DNA from: Ignavibacteriales bacterium
Lineage (GTDB): Bacteria; Bacteroidota; Ignavibacteria; Ignavibacteriales; Ignavibacteriaceae
DNA length: 64,000 nucleotides
Reading direction: 5' to 3'
NCBI GenBank assembly: GCA_016707285.1
Contig: JADJIA010000002.1
Span: forward strand, 62,001-126,000
The notes under the pieces are model-generated. The model searched no databases. It was not told the DNA's origin and worked only from the letters and a program-made list of their open reading frames with translations. The translations under genes and the position numbers were made by a program. This document shows, piece by piece, positions 18,968-27,681 of this stretch; the stretch's first letter is position 1, and every line of letters begins with the position of its first letter.

Positions 18968-20434
18968 ATGCCACTAAGTGCAAGAGTCATCATAATTTTA
19001 CTCGTTGTTTTTTCATCTGTGTCGATTTACCCTCAGGTAATTCCCGCAGATAGTATGTACCTCGGACAGACACCTCCGGGGGGTACACCCAAAATATTTA
19101 ATCTTCAATTAACAGGCGGATTTAAGGCTTGTGAAAGAATAGCGATCAGCTCTGATGGCAGGGAAATCTATTATGGTGAAATAAACAGTTATCCTCCAAC
19201 TGCAATGAGGGTAAAATGTTATAAATTCGAAAATAATGGATGGACAGGCCCTTTTAATGTCTTTGAAGGATTCATGGCTCCGAGATTTGCAGATCATGAC
19301 AGCACAATGTTTCTGCAGGATAATCACTTTTTTACTTATCACTCGAAAAGAGAAGCTTCCGGTTGGAGTGTGCCTGTAAAATTGTTACCATCGGACACTC
19401 ATACTCACTATTTCCAGAAATCGGGGTTAAATAACTCTTTTGCATCTTCATATTACGAAGGTTCTCCAACAAATGGTGATATTTGTAAGATCAAGACTGT
19501 GTCGGGTGTTACAGTTTTTGAGAGTCTTGGCATCCCTTTAAACAGTGTTTTGCAGGAAAACGATTTTTGGATTTCACTTGATGAATCATATCTGCTTTTT
19601 TCAAGAAATCCGGGCAATGGCGCCGGTGATATCTTTATAAGTTACAAAAAAGAGAATGGTGGATGGACCAACCCAAAAAAATTAGGTGAACCTATCAGCA
19701 AACCCGGCAGTAACTGGGAGTATGGACAATTTATATCGAATGATGGAAGATATTTGTTTTACACTTCAGGGGGAACAAGTTGGTCTTCATATTATACATA
19801 TTGGGTCAGGATAGATTATCTAATTGACAGTTTGAAACACTCAAACTATGCTCCATATTTAAATCGTCAAATTCCTGACCAATCGGGAGTTACCGGGCAT
19901 GTTTTTAGTTATACTCTGCCAGATACAACATTTTTTGATGATGATGGGATAAATACGATAACTTGTTCCGCGACTCTTGGTAATGGAAATCCTCTGCCGG
20001 GGTGGCTTTCATTTGATCCAAACACAAAGACTTTTTATGGGACACCTTCGAGTGCAATTAACACTTTGATCAAAGTAACCGCAATTGATACCGGGGGTTT
20101 GGCTGCTTCTTGTTTGTTCACTCTGAATATTGCAGTCACGGGATTGGAAGATGAGACGGGGCAAATTCCGGGCGGGATAGAACTGTATCAAAATTATCCA
20201 AACCCCTTTAACCCTTCGACCACAATAAAAATTGCGATTCCGGAAGCCGGCAGATATAAACTTGACCTTTTTGACACCCTCGGTGAGAATGTTAAAGTGA
20301 TCTCAGAAAAATATTATGAGGCGGGGTATCATGTGGAAATATTGGATGCAACCGGATTATCAAGTGGAATGTACATTTACAAGTTAACCGGTTATGGAAT
20401 GTCTGCTGTTCGTAAATTGATAATTCTTCAATAA
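18968..20434 (+). CDS. T9SS-sorted secreted protein with PD40-like repeats and an Ig-like domain
   Basis: A 488-aa exported protein. It has a signal peptide (residues 1-22), a region of TolB/PD40-like beta-propeller repeats (ISSDGREIYYGEI; ISLDESYLLFSR; ISNDGRYLFYTS), a putative Ig/He_PIG domain (about 300-390, with GNPLPGWLSFDPNTKTFYGTP), and a T9SS C-terminal sorting domain starting NYPNPFNPSTTIKIAI and ending VRKLIILQ. It is predicted to be secreted and attached to the cell surface. There is no catalytic signature. It follows the LytS/LytTR pair and precedes an NAD(P)-binding protein gene by 15 bases. Confidence 0.85.
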   Translation: MPLSARVIIILLVVFSSVSIYPQVIPADSMYLGQTPPGGTPKIFNLQLTGGFKACERIAISSDGREIYYGEINSYPPTAMRVKCYKFENNGWTGPFNVFEGFMAPRFADHDSTMFLQDNHFFTYHSKREASGWSVPVKLLPSDTHTHYFQKSGLNNSFASSYYEGSPTNGDICKIKTVSGVTVFESLGIPLNSVLQENDFWISLDESYLLFSRNPGNGAGDIFISYKKENGGWTNPKKLGEPISKPGSNWEYGQFISNDGRYLFYTSGGTSWSSYYTYWVRIDYLIDSLKHSNYAPYLNRQIPDQSGVTGHVFSYTLPDTTFFDDDGINTITCSATLGNGNPLPGWLSFDPNTKTFYGTPSSAINTLIKVTAIDTGGLAASCLFTLNIAVTGLEDETGQIPGGIELYQNYPNPFNPSTTIKIAIPEAGRYKLDLFDTLGENVKVISEKYYEAGYHVEILDATGLSSGMYIYKLTGYGMSAVRKLIILQ

Positions 20435-20449
20435 TATTCGAGTTTTAGA

Positions 20450-21187
20450 ATGAAAGTATTGATTCTTGGTGCTTCGGGAGCTACAGGTCGCCTGGTTCTG
20501 AAGCACCTTCTTGATCGAGGAATGGAAACAAAAGTGGTTATTCGAGAGTCGGCTAAGATTCCGGATTCTCATCGTGACAATAAACTCCTTGAGTGTATTG
20601 TTGGGAATATTTCAGAATTTGGAATGGATGAGTTTTATAAATTAGTTGCCGATTGTGACGCTGTGGTTTCCTGTCTTGGTCATAATATCTCGTTTAAAGG
20701 GATATTTGGTAAACCACGAAAGCTTGTTACAAACTGTATCGAAAACATCTGCAGAGCAATAATGGCAAGAAATGACACCAAAACCAAATTGATACTTATG
20801 AGTACCACTGCATACAGGAACACCGGGATGAAGGAGAAATATGGCTGTGGGGACAGGATGGTTCTTTCAACACTTTATTATCTTCTTCCTCCCCACAGGG
20901 ACAATGTGGAAGCCGGATTGTATCTGCAGAACACAATCGGAGCAGGGGACGGGAAAATTGAGTGGGTTATGGTTAGACCTGACGGCCTGTTTGATGAAGA
21001 AGAAGTGAGTGGATATGAAGTCCATCAATCGCCAAAACGAAGTTCCATCTCTGATCCCGGGAAAACAAGCAGAATAAATGTAAGTGATTTTATGATCAAA
21101 CTTTTGTTGGATGAAAAGTTATGGAAAGAGTGGAGATACAAATTGCCGGTGTTATATAATATTGAATTAAAAACAGAAGGAAATTAA
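20450..21187 (+). CDS. NAD(P)-binding SDR/NmrA-like protein
   Basis: A 245-aa cytosolic protein with an N-terminal Rossmann fold (MKVLILGASGATGRLV, glycine-rich loop at 7-13) and the atypical-SDR pattern of the NmrA/NAD(P)H-binding group. The conserved VVSCLGHNIS and WVMVRPDGLFD segments are present. No classical YxxxK active site is evident, so either an oxidoreductase or a redox-sensing role is possible. It is 15 bases downstream of the T9SS protein gene and probably shares its transcript, although no functional link is evident. Confidence 0.8.
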   Translation: MKVLILGASGATGRLVLKHLLDRGMETKVVIRESAKIPDSHRDNKLLECIVGNISEFGMDEFYKLVADCDAVVSCLGHNISFKGIFGKPRKLVTNCIENICRAIMARNDTKTKLILMSTTAYRNTGMKEKYGCGDRMVLSTLYYLLPPHRDNVEAGLYLQNTIGAGDGKIEWVMVRPDGLFDEEEVSGYEVHQSPKRSSISDPGKTSRINVSDFMIKLLLDEKLWKEWRYKLPVLYNIELKTEGN

Positions 21188-21224
21188 GGTGAAGCGCTGT
21201 GGTCAGGGCTGAGTTCAATGAGAA

Positions 21225-22022
21225 TTATAACTTTAAAATTCTGATTGCACCTCTTAAAACCAGCCAAAAAACCAGTGCACCAATTATCAAATCGGGATAG
21301 AGGGAATTGGTGAGATAGACGATAAATCCTGCAACAATGACCCCGATATTTGCGATTACATCATTTGATGTAAATATTTTGCTCGCCTGGATGTGTGCTT
21401 CGTTATCTTTTGATTTGTTTAGAATTATCAACGAAGCACCATTCCCTATAAGTGCAAAAAGCGAAATACTGATCATCTGCAAATATTCAGGCGCTTCAGA
21501 TGGGTTCACAAAGCGTCTGACAACTTCAAAAAAACCGAGAAGTGCCAAAAAAAGTTGGAAATAACCACTGAGGGTTGCCACTTTCTTTTTCCTTGAAAGA
21601 CGGGAACCAACCGCCCAGAGTGCAAGTCCATAAACCACCGCATCAGCAAGCATATCGAGAGAATCGGCGATAAGACCCATCGATCGGGAGATGATGCCAA
21701 ACGCCATCTCAAGCAGAAAAAAGAAGAAATTTATAACAAGAACGGTGTATAGCAGTTTTTTCTGTAGAGCGGCAGAATCCTTGCTCTCCTCATTTAAGGT
21801 ACCTGTCCAGGGAGTGCTTTCAACCAGCCGGGAATCAAAATTCAGACTGTCTATCACCTTCGAAATTGAGCCGGAATCTCCATTGTGAATTACATGAAGA
21901 GTTCTGTTGGGGATGTCAAACTGAAGCTCTTTTATCGAATTTTCTTCGGAGAGTTTCATTCTGATCATCTGCTCCTCGGAGGGGCAATCCATTTTCGTAA
22001 TCAGGTATCGATCAATTTTCAT
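21225..22022 (-). CDS. Cation-efflux (CDF-like) transporter with N-terminal HMA-like domain
   Basis: A 265-aa membrane protein. The first 70 residues resemble a heavy-metal-associated fold (YLITKMDCPSEEQMIRMKL), but the metal-binding cysteine pair is reduced to a single cysteine. The rest has about six transmembrane helices, with the cation diffusion facilitator motif GLIADSLDMLADA. It is probably a divalent metal exporter at the inner membrane. The ATG at 22022 was chosen over the TTG nine bases upstream, which abuts the stop of the previous gene. It is the last gene of an operon with the DUF5522 gene and an alpha/beta hydrolase gene. Confidence 0.82.
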   Translation of the reverse strand: MKIDRYLITKMDCPSEEQMIRMKLSEENSIKELQFDIPNRTLHVIHNGDSGSISKVIDSLNFDSRLVESTPWTGTLNEESKDSAALQKKLLYTVLVINFFFFLLEMAFGIISRSMGLIADSLDMLADAVVYGLALWAVGSRLSRKKKVATLSGYFQLFLALLGFFEVVRRFVNPSEAPEYLQMISISLFALIGNGASLIILNKSKDNEAHIQASKIFTSNDVIANIGVIVAGFIVYLTNSLYPDLIIGALVFWLVLRGAIRILKL

Positions 22023-22031
22023 TTGTTGCAA

Positions 22032-22256
22032 CTAATTTTTCACCCAAGGGCAGTGCCTGCAGCCACTATTGCAACAACTGCCTCTTTTTAAGTGATAAAA
22101 CGCCGTAAAAACCGAATATCCGGTTGACGGATCTTTATAGGTATCATCACCTGCGCGACATGCATCCTGATGCACCTTGAGAATCAGGCTGTAATCGTTC
22201 TTCTTCGGATTGAGTCTCGCAGGATGAGGAACAGGAACCGGTTGATTTTCATTCAT
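22032..22256 (-). CDS. DUF5522 protein
   Basis: A 74-aa protein ending in the DUF5522 signature of clustered cysteines, GSCCNSGCRHCPW, which looks like a metal-binding site. The function of the family is unknown. The ATG at 22256 overlaps the stop codon of the upstream hydrolase (TGATG), which implies translational coupling; a longer frame begins inside the hydrolase gene and is less likely. The cysteine cluster and the downstream metal transporter make a metal-related role conceivable, but this is inference. Confidence 0.85.
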   Translation of the reverse strand: MNENQPVPVPHPARLNPKKNDYSLILKVHQDACRAGDDTYKDPSTGYSVFTAFYHLKRGSCCNSGCRHCPWVKN

Positions 22257-23050
22257 CAAAAGGAAATTTTCCTTAAAAAATTGGTTAACAACTTGTTGCA
22301 TTCGGTAAAGTTTTCGAATGGGGCTGCATGTCCTGCATCGGGAACTATATGAAATTCTCCATTTTTTACATTGGACATCATTTGAAGCATTTCAGTTGGA
22401 GGTGTTAGAGTGTCAAACTCACCACAGATTGCAAGCACAGGAAGTGTGGTTGACTCGAGGAATGAGGTTGTGTTGGTTCTTCCCATCATAGCAAGAAGTG
22501 CGCCAATGGCTCCTTCCGGTCTGATCTCTGAAGCACGATCTATGAAACCCTGAAACTCATCAGGTTCTTTTTCCTTAAATCCTTGTGAGAAAACTGAATC
22601 CATCAATGCTGTGGCATATGTTTTTAAGCCTCCCTGTTTCAGGATTCTTACACCTGTGGCTCTTTTGAGTTTTGCTTCATCAGAGTCTGCTGCCGCACGG
22701 GTATCAAAAAGTATCAGCCCTGAAAATTTTTCGGGTGATCTTTCAGCCGTTCTTAGGGCAGCATATCCACCCATCGAAAGACCCGCAAGAACCGGTTTTT
22801 TGACCCCTGTTTCTTTAAGAATCTCAAAAAGATCATCAACATAACTTTCCATGGTGATCATGCCATCACAATCGGTTGACTCACCAAAACCACGCAGATC
22901 AGGGACAATAATTTTATAGTCCCCGGTTAGAGCAGGAATCTGTCGTTGCCAGAGGGATGAATCAAAAATAAATCCGTGAATGAAGAGTATCGTTTTGTCC
23001 CCTTGTCCATATTCGTGGAAGGTGATACCGGTTGAAGTGGTGTGTTTCAT
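22256..23050 (-). CDS. Alpha/beta hydrolase
   Basis: A 264-aa cytosolic alpha/beta hydrolase with all expected elements: oxyanion segment FIHGF, nucleophile elbow GLSMGG (S92), acid in CGEFDTLTP and histidine in DAGHAAPFE. It resembles the 3-oxoadipate enol-lactonase/haloperoxidase-like group, but no pathway genes are nearby and the substrate is undefined. It is the first gene of a three-gene operon with the DUF5522 protein and the CDF-like transporter. It is divergent from yifB. Confidence 0.9.
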   Translation of the reverse strand: MKHTTSTGITFHEYGQGDKTILFIHGFIFDSSLWQRQIPALTGDYKIIVPDLRGFGESTDCDGMITMESYVDDLFEILKETGVKKPVLAGLSMGGYAALRTAERSPEKFSGLILFDTRAAADSDEAKLKRATGVRILKQGGLKTYATALMDSVFSQGFKEKEPDEFQGFIDRASEIRPEGAIGALLAMMGRTNTTSFLESTTLPVLAICGEFDTLTPPTEMLQMMSNVKNGEFHIVPDAGHAAPFENFTECNKLLTNFLRKISF

Positions 23051-23186
23051 AAAAATCTTCTCATTTTTTAATAATTCTAATGTAAATTTAAGCTTACTTC
23101 ATTATTTTAGTTAACAATTTTTACTTTTAAAAGTGTTCAATTTAACGAAATAAAAAAAACAGCGACAATTCCGGAATATATTAAGA

Positions 23187-24740
23187 ATGGAAGACAGGAT
23201 AAATTTTTCTAAAGTGCTTTCGGGTGCCACATTTGGCATTGAAGCATTTATAGTTGAAATAGAAACTCATCTCGAAAAGGCAATGCTTGCTTTTACCATC
23301 GTGGGCCTTCCCGACAATGCAGTAAAAGAGAGCAGGGAAAGGGTAACTGCTGCAATCAAAAACAGTGGACTAAAATTTCCCGGCAAAAAAATTACGATAA
23401 ACATGGCTCCCGCCGATGTAAAAAAGGAGGGGAGTTCATTTGATCTGCCGATTGCTGTTGGCATTTTGGCTGCCGATGGTTTTATACCAATTAACCAGCT
23501 GCAAGACACAATCTTTCTCGGTGAATTATCGCTTGACGGGACTTTAAGACCGATCAAAGGTGCTCTTCCACTCGCTGTTTGTGCCCGTGACAAAGGAATT
23601 AAAAGATTAATACTCCCCGAAGATTCTGTTAAAGAGGCCTCCATCGTTGATGGTGTTGAAGTTTATGGGTTTAAAAATTTCCCTGATCTTTATAGATTTC
23701 TCACCGGGAGCCTTCAACTGTCACCTGTAACCACAGATACCACTGAACTTTTTGCTTACTTGAATAAATATAATCTCGATTTTGGTGATGTAAAGGGGCA
23801 GGAAAATGTAAAAAGAGCACTTGAAGTGGCGGCTGCGGGTGGACATAATATTTTGATGATAGGGCCTCCCGGAAGTGGAAAAACCATGCTTGCAAAGAGG
23901 TTACCTTCCATTCTTCCACCTCTTTCGTTTGATGAAGCACTTGAAACTACTAAACTTTATTCGGTTGCGGGAATTCTGCCACGAGGCACTGCACTGATAA
24001 CAGAGAGACCATTCAGAAGCCCACATCACACTGTATCAGATGCCGCTATGGTTGGTGGAGGTTCCACCCCAAGACCGGGTGAGGTTTCATTCGCCCATTT
24101 TGGAGTGCTTTTTCTGGATGAGTTTCCGGAATTCAAAAAAAATGTAATTGAAGTTTTAAGGCAGCCACTCGAAGATTCTATTGTAACAGTAAGTAGATCG
24201 AAGATGACGCTTACATTTCCGGCAAATTTTATGCTCGCTGCGGCGATGAACCCCTGCCCGTGTGGTTATTACACTGATCCATCCCGCGATTGCAGATGTA
24301 CAAGCAATCAAATTCAAAAATATATGAGTAAAATTTCAGGTCCGCTTCTCGACCGGATTGATATTCATATCGAAGTTCCGGCTGTCCGTTATAAAGACCT
24401 CTCCTCATCCCACAAGGGTGAAAGTTCAGAAGCGATTCGTGAAAGAGTGATCAGAGCGAGAGAAGTTCAGCAAGGAAGATTTAGTGCCTACAGCCACATT
24501 TATAATAATGCTGATATGGGAAGCAAGGAAGTGAGGCATTTTTGTCGGTTGGATGATGCCGGTGCATCACTTCTCAAGACTGCAATGACCCGTTTGGGAC
24601 TTTCAGCCAGAGCTTACGACAGAATTTTAAAAGTCAGCAGGACCATTGCCGATCTCGAAGGTGAATCACAAATCAATGCTGCGCATGTTTCGGAAGCAAT
24701 TCAATACAGAACTCTCGACAGGGAGCTTTGGAAAGATTAA
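23187..24740 (+). CDS. comM: YifB/ComM-family Mg-chelatase-like AAA ATPase
   Basis: A 517-aa protein of normal length for the YifB/ComM family. It has an N-terminal Lon-protease-like S5 fold (about 20-180), a Walker A motif GPPGSGKTM, the Mg-chelatase core with HHTVSDAAMVGGG and FLDEFPEF, a cysteine cluster (NPCPCGYYTDPSRDCRC) and a C-terminal helical domain (SARAYDRILKVSRTIADL). In competent bacteria ComM is a branch-migration helicase that helps integrate DNA in natural transformation. It is monocistronic and 1 base from the stop of the convergent gene at 24742. Confidence 0.95.
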   Translation: MEDRINFSKVLSGATFGIEAFIVEIETHLEKAMLAFTIVGLPDNAVKESRERVTAAIKNSGLKFPGKKITINMAPADVKKEGSSFDLPIAVGILAADGFIPINQLQDTIFLGELSLDGTLRPIKGALPLAVCARDKGIKRLILPEDSVKEASIVDGVEVYGFKNFPDLYRFLTGSLQLSPVTTDTTELFAYLNKYNLDFGDVKGQENVKRALEVAAAGGHNILMIGPPGSGKTMLAKRLPSILPPLSFDEALETTKLYSVAGILPRGTALITERPFRSPHHTVSDAAMVGGGSTPRPGEVSFAHFGVLFLDEFPEFKKNVIEVLRQPLEDSIVTVSRSKMTLTFPANFMLAAAMNPCPCGYYTDPSRDCRCTSNQIQKYMSKISGPLLDRIDIHIEVPAVRYKDLSSSHKGESSEAIRERVIRAREVQQGRFSAYSHIYNNADMGSKEVRHFCRLDDAGASLLKTAMTRLGLSARAYDRILKVSRTIADLEGESQINAAHVSEAIQYRTLDRELWKD

Positions 24741-24741
24741 G

Positions 24742-25590
24742 TTAGTAGGAATACTCCCGTAACTCTGATTCATACGACTCCGAACCTTTGGATGCTTTGT
24801 CTTTTTTGGTTTTGGTTAGAATCAGGATTCCGTTTTTATTGTAGAGTAATTCCGAATTCAAATTCATTTTTTTTGAAGTACCGATTATTTTAGTAACCTG
24901 TGCATTTTTGTTATAAGACATCTTGACCGTGTTGATTTCTTTTCCGGTAATGTCTTTCCTCTCGATCATGTTTCCTCCTCCGTCGTATTTATACTCCGAC
25001 CTGTTTATCTTATTAATTCTTTTAACAAGTCTTTCCGATTTATCGTACTCGTAAATAAGTGTGTCGATGGTTGTTGATCCAAAAACCACGGGGCAGATAA
25101 TCTTTGCGAGTTTACCGTTTTTGCCATAGGTGTAATGGTAATTTAGTCGGGGGAGTGTGTCTCTTAATCGATCTTCAAACCAGGAGATGTGAGTGATTTT
25201 TCCGGTTGAGTTATGCAAGAAATAATACGATTCAAGTTTAACTGAATCGCGCCCGGACAAGGCAATTTTAGTAAATCGTTTGATTTCACTAAAACTGCCT
25301 GCCTTGTCATAAAAAAAGGAATCGATTACGGTTGAGATTGAATCAGGGATAATTGTCGCTGATTCGAGTCTTCCGTCGTTTCGATAAGAAAATATCTCTG
25401 ACAAAAAGGGTTTACCTGTCGGGATATAATCCTTACCTGTAGAGTAATAATTCACCTTTTCAAGGGAAATTTTGTTCTTTTTAATGTAATTTCTGAAAAC
25501 GGGTTCGTGTTTTTTATATTGAGGTATAAAGTCCTGCGCAAACAGGGAGGAAACAAAAAATGCCGAAATCAGAAATACTTTTAAGTTCAT
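24742..25590 (-). CDS. Secreted protein of unknown function, YD-repeat-like (paralogue 1)
   Basis: A 282-aa exported protein with a signal peptide (MNLKVFLISAFFVSSLFAQ). The body is a series of aromatic, tyrosine-rich beta strands (YTYGKNGKLAKI, YEYDKSERLVKRI, YKYDGGGNMIERKD) that look like degenerate YD/RHS repeats. It has no toxin domain and no T9SS tail. The ATG at 25590 was chosen because it begins the signal peptide, two bases after the stop of the preceding gene. It is a paralogue of that gene: both mature proteins begin QDFIP. The function is unknown. Confidence 0.78.
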   Translation of the reverse strand: MNLKVFLISAFFVSSLFAQDFIPQYKKHEPVFRNYIKKNKISLEKVNYYSTGKDYIPTGKPFLSEIFSYRNDGRLESATIIPDSISTVIDSFFYDKAGSFSEIKRFTKIALSGRDSVKLESYYFLHNSTGKITHISWFEDRLRDTLPRLNYHYTYGKNGKLAKIICPVVFGSTTIDTLIYEYDKSERLVKRINKINRSEYKYDGGGNMIERKDITGKEINTVKMSYNKNAQVTKIIGTSKKMNLNSELLYNKNGILILTKTKKDKASKGSESYESELREYSY

Positions 25591-25592
25591 TT

Positions 25593-26432
25593 TTAATAGT
25601 TTGTATAGATGAAAGTTGTCCATTCGTAGTTGCTTGTCCCTTCACCGGGGGTGTAATAAGTGGAATATCCGTTAAGAGTCAGACCGGCTGAATCATTTTG
25701 AAATATCCAATTCATAGTGAAGGCAGTGCCGTTAACAGTTACACCAACCAGATTACCATCACCATCGTAGTCGCTCGTTGTTTCATACCGTGAACCGCTG
25801 ATCTCCATCTCTTCTTTGATTACATTTCCTTTATCGTCATAAGTGTAGAAGGTGTTTCCATTTGGTGAGGTTTTGGAAACAACATTTCCCTCCAGGTTGA
25901 AAGTATAAAGAGTGTTTGGAACACCTGAAGAAAGATCAACGGTGGAATCCAGAATAGATGCCAGACCCAAACCGTCGTAGTTAAAGAGATAGACATTGGT
26001 TAATTCGCCGGAAACATATTTTGTCATCCTTTCGATAGTACCGTCTGTGACAGTAGCCCAAAAAGTAGTGTTGGTAACAACCGGGTTACTACTCTGAGTT
26101 CCACCCGAAGTTTCAGTCACTACGATGCTCTCTATTGTTCCGTATTGATCATAAGCATAAGTTGTTTCAATTCTTAAATCCTGTTCAACATTAAAATAAT
26201 CAACAAGAGTAATCATACCCATCTCATTGTATTCATAGTTATATGAATAATAGTATTTTTCTGAAAGGGGGTAAAAGTTGGCATCAGTTTGATAGCTGAT
26301 GGCTTCCATTCTTTTAACTTTGTTGGCCTTCATTTTGTTGATAACATTTTGTTGTAATTGCTCGAGATGAGGGATAAAATCCTGTGCTAATATAGAAACG
26401 CTTGCGATTAAAAAGAGCAAAAAGACCTTCAT
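25593..26432 (-). CDS. Secreted protein of unknown function, YD-repeat-like (paralogue 2)
   Basis: A 279-aa exported protein with a signal peptide (MKVFLLFLIASVSILAQ) followed by QDFIPHLEQL, parallel to QDFIPQYKKH in its downstream neighbour. The middle consists of YD-like strands (YSYNYEYNEMGMITLVDYF, YAYDQYGTIESIVV, YTYDDKGNVIKEE, DYDGDGNLVGV). It was probably produced by tandem duplication with its neighbour, and the two form an operon. No catalytic residues are recognisable; a periplasmic or surface structural role is possible. Confidence 0.78.
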   Translation of the reverse strand: MKVFLLFLIASVSILAQDFIPHLEQLQQNVINKMKANKVKRMEAISYQTDANFYPLSEKYYYSYNYEYNEMGMITLVDYFNVEQDLRIETTYAYDQYGTIESIVVTETSGGTQSSNPVVTNTTFWATVTDGTIERMTKYVSGELTNVYLFNYDGLGLASILDSTVDLSSGVPNTLYTFNLEGNVVSKTSPNGNTFYTYDDKGNVIKEEMEISGSRYETTSDYDGDGNLVGVTVNGTAFTMNWIFQNDSAGLTLNGYSTYYTPGEGTSNYEWTTFIYTNY

Positions 26433-26616
26433 GAAATTCTCCGATGGTTTAACTGATTAAAATAAAAGAAAACAAACAGTTACAGAATTATTTCCCGATA
26501 ACTGGCTGTTCTTTGAAAAAAAATAAAGTAATACCCAAATATGATTAAAATCCGGAAAATTCCCTCGTAATTTATTTGGATATGAGTAAAAAAAGATATT
26601 AGTTTTACCGGAAATG

Positions 26617-27681
26617 TTAAAAAATGGATAAAATCTCTTCCAAATCTCTTTTACCTCTATCATTAAGTGCTTTTAGTTTTGTCTTAATTTCACCGGTGGT
26701 TATGTCTTTTTTATCCCCATTTGAACAGTAAAGAGCCAGTGCAATCCCGCAATAATAGACATTACTCAGGCTGACATCAAAGGTATCCGTGGGGTGAACA
26801 GAATTGTTTCTGTAATTATTTACCTTGTAGCCAAACTTCGAATAGTATTCCGCTGAGAATGATAGAATGGTCTGGAGTGCAGATACTCTTTCTCCAAACT
26901 CCCATGGCTTCTTCTGATTGGTTAATGTCTCTACTCTCTTTTTGTTAGCCATAGAATCACTATATATCTCTTCATCAGATTTTGATCCTCTGCAAAATGA
27001 TTCAAGGCTTCTGTGATAGAGTTGAATAATTAAGCGGTAGATTACTTTTTCAGCGTCAAAATCGGGGAGCTTTTTGATTAGAAATAAAATTGTGTCAAGA
27101 TTTGACATAATCTCACTCTGTGCAAGAAGATTCTCCTGGGCGTCCCTTGAGAACACTTTGGCGGTCACTGATTTTTTAATAAGTTCATGATTATTCCAGA
27201 TGTCCCATAGTATTTTTTCATTTGCAAGTCTGTTGAAGAGTTCGTCGAAATTTGATCTTACCCACTCAACCTCACCCCCTTCGGTATGCGATTTGTCGAA
27301 AGTCTTGATGATAAGGCCTTTAGAGACTAATGGTTCGTATCCATCCCACAGGTCGGCGGCTTTAAACTGTCCGGAGTATGTATAGATGTTTGTAATATTT
27401 GAAATTTCAAATGCCAGTTTGATAAGTTCAAACCCTGAATCTCTTTTTCCACCTTTGTTGTCCTCTGTGAAATCGATGTCGCAGAAGAAAACCTCATAAG
27501 GAGTCCCGTTTTTTCCACTTTCCTTAAGGAGCTGTGAGGCTTTAACAAATGACTCTGCTTTTGTAATCTCAAAAACATTGTTGTTCCCATATTTCTCAAG
27601 TTCATAATCTGTCAGATTTTCGACAAGTATATCTCTTGCTTCTTTGGTGTCTTCTGCTACAAGAATTCTAATTTTTTTCAT
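26617..27681 (-). CDS. Receiver-domain protein with a C-terminal HEPN-like RNxxxH region
   Basis: A 354-aa protein. Residues 1-130 form a response-regulator receiver domain with E10-D11, phospho-acceptor aspartate in FFCDIDF (D68 most likely) and the lysine in IIKTF (K126). The C-terminal 190 residues have no DNA-binding domain. They are helical and contain NNYRNNSVHPTD, which matches the RX4-6H motif of HEPN ribonucleases (R291, H296, asparagine directly after the arginine). This suggests a phosphorylation-controlled RNase, which is inference. The frame overlaps the upstream kinase gene by 14 bases, and an AGAGGAT Shine-Dalgarno sequence precedes the ATG. It is the last gene of the operon facing the CARF-like sigma54 activator. 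Confidence 0.75.
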   Translation of the reverse strand: MKKIRILVAEDTKEARDILVENLTDYELEKYGNNNVFEITKAESFVKASQLLKESGKNGTPYEVFFCDIDFTEDNKGGKRDSGFELIKLAFEISNITNIYTYSGQFKAADLWDGYEPLVSKGLIIKTFDKSHTEGGEVEWVRSNFDELFNRLANEKILWDIWNNHELIKKSVTAKVFSRDAQENLLAQSEIMSNLDTILFLIKKLPDFDAEKVIYRLIIQLYHRSLESFCRGSKSDEEIYSDSMANKKRVETLTNQKKPWEFGERVSALQTILSFSAEYYSKFGYKVNNYRNNSVHPTDTFDVSLSNVYYCGIALALYCSNGDKKDITTGEIKTKLKALNDRGKRDLEEILSIF

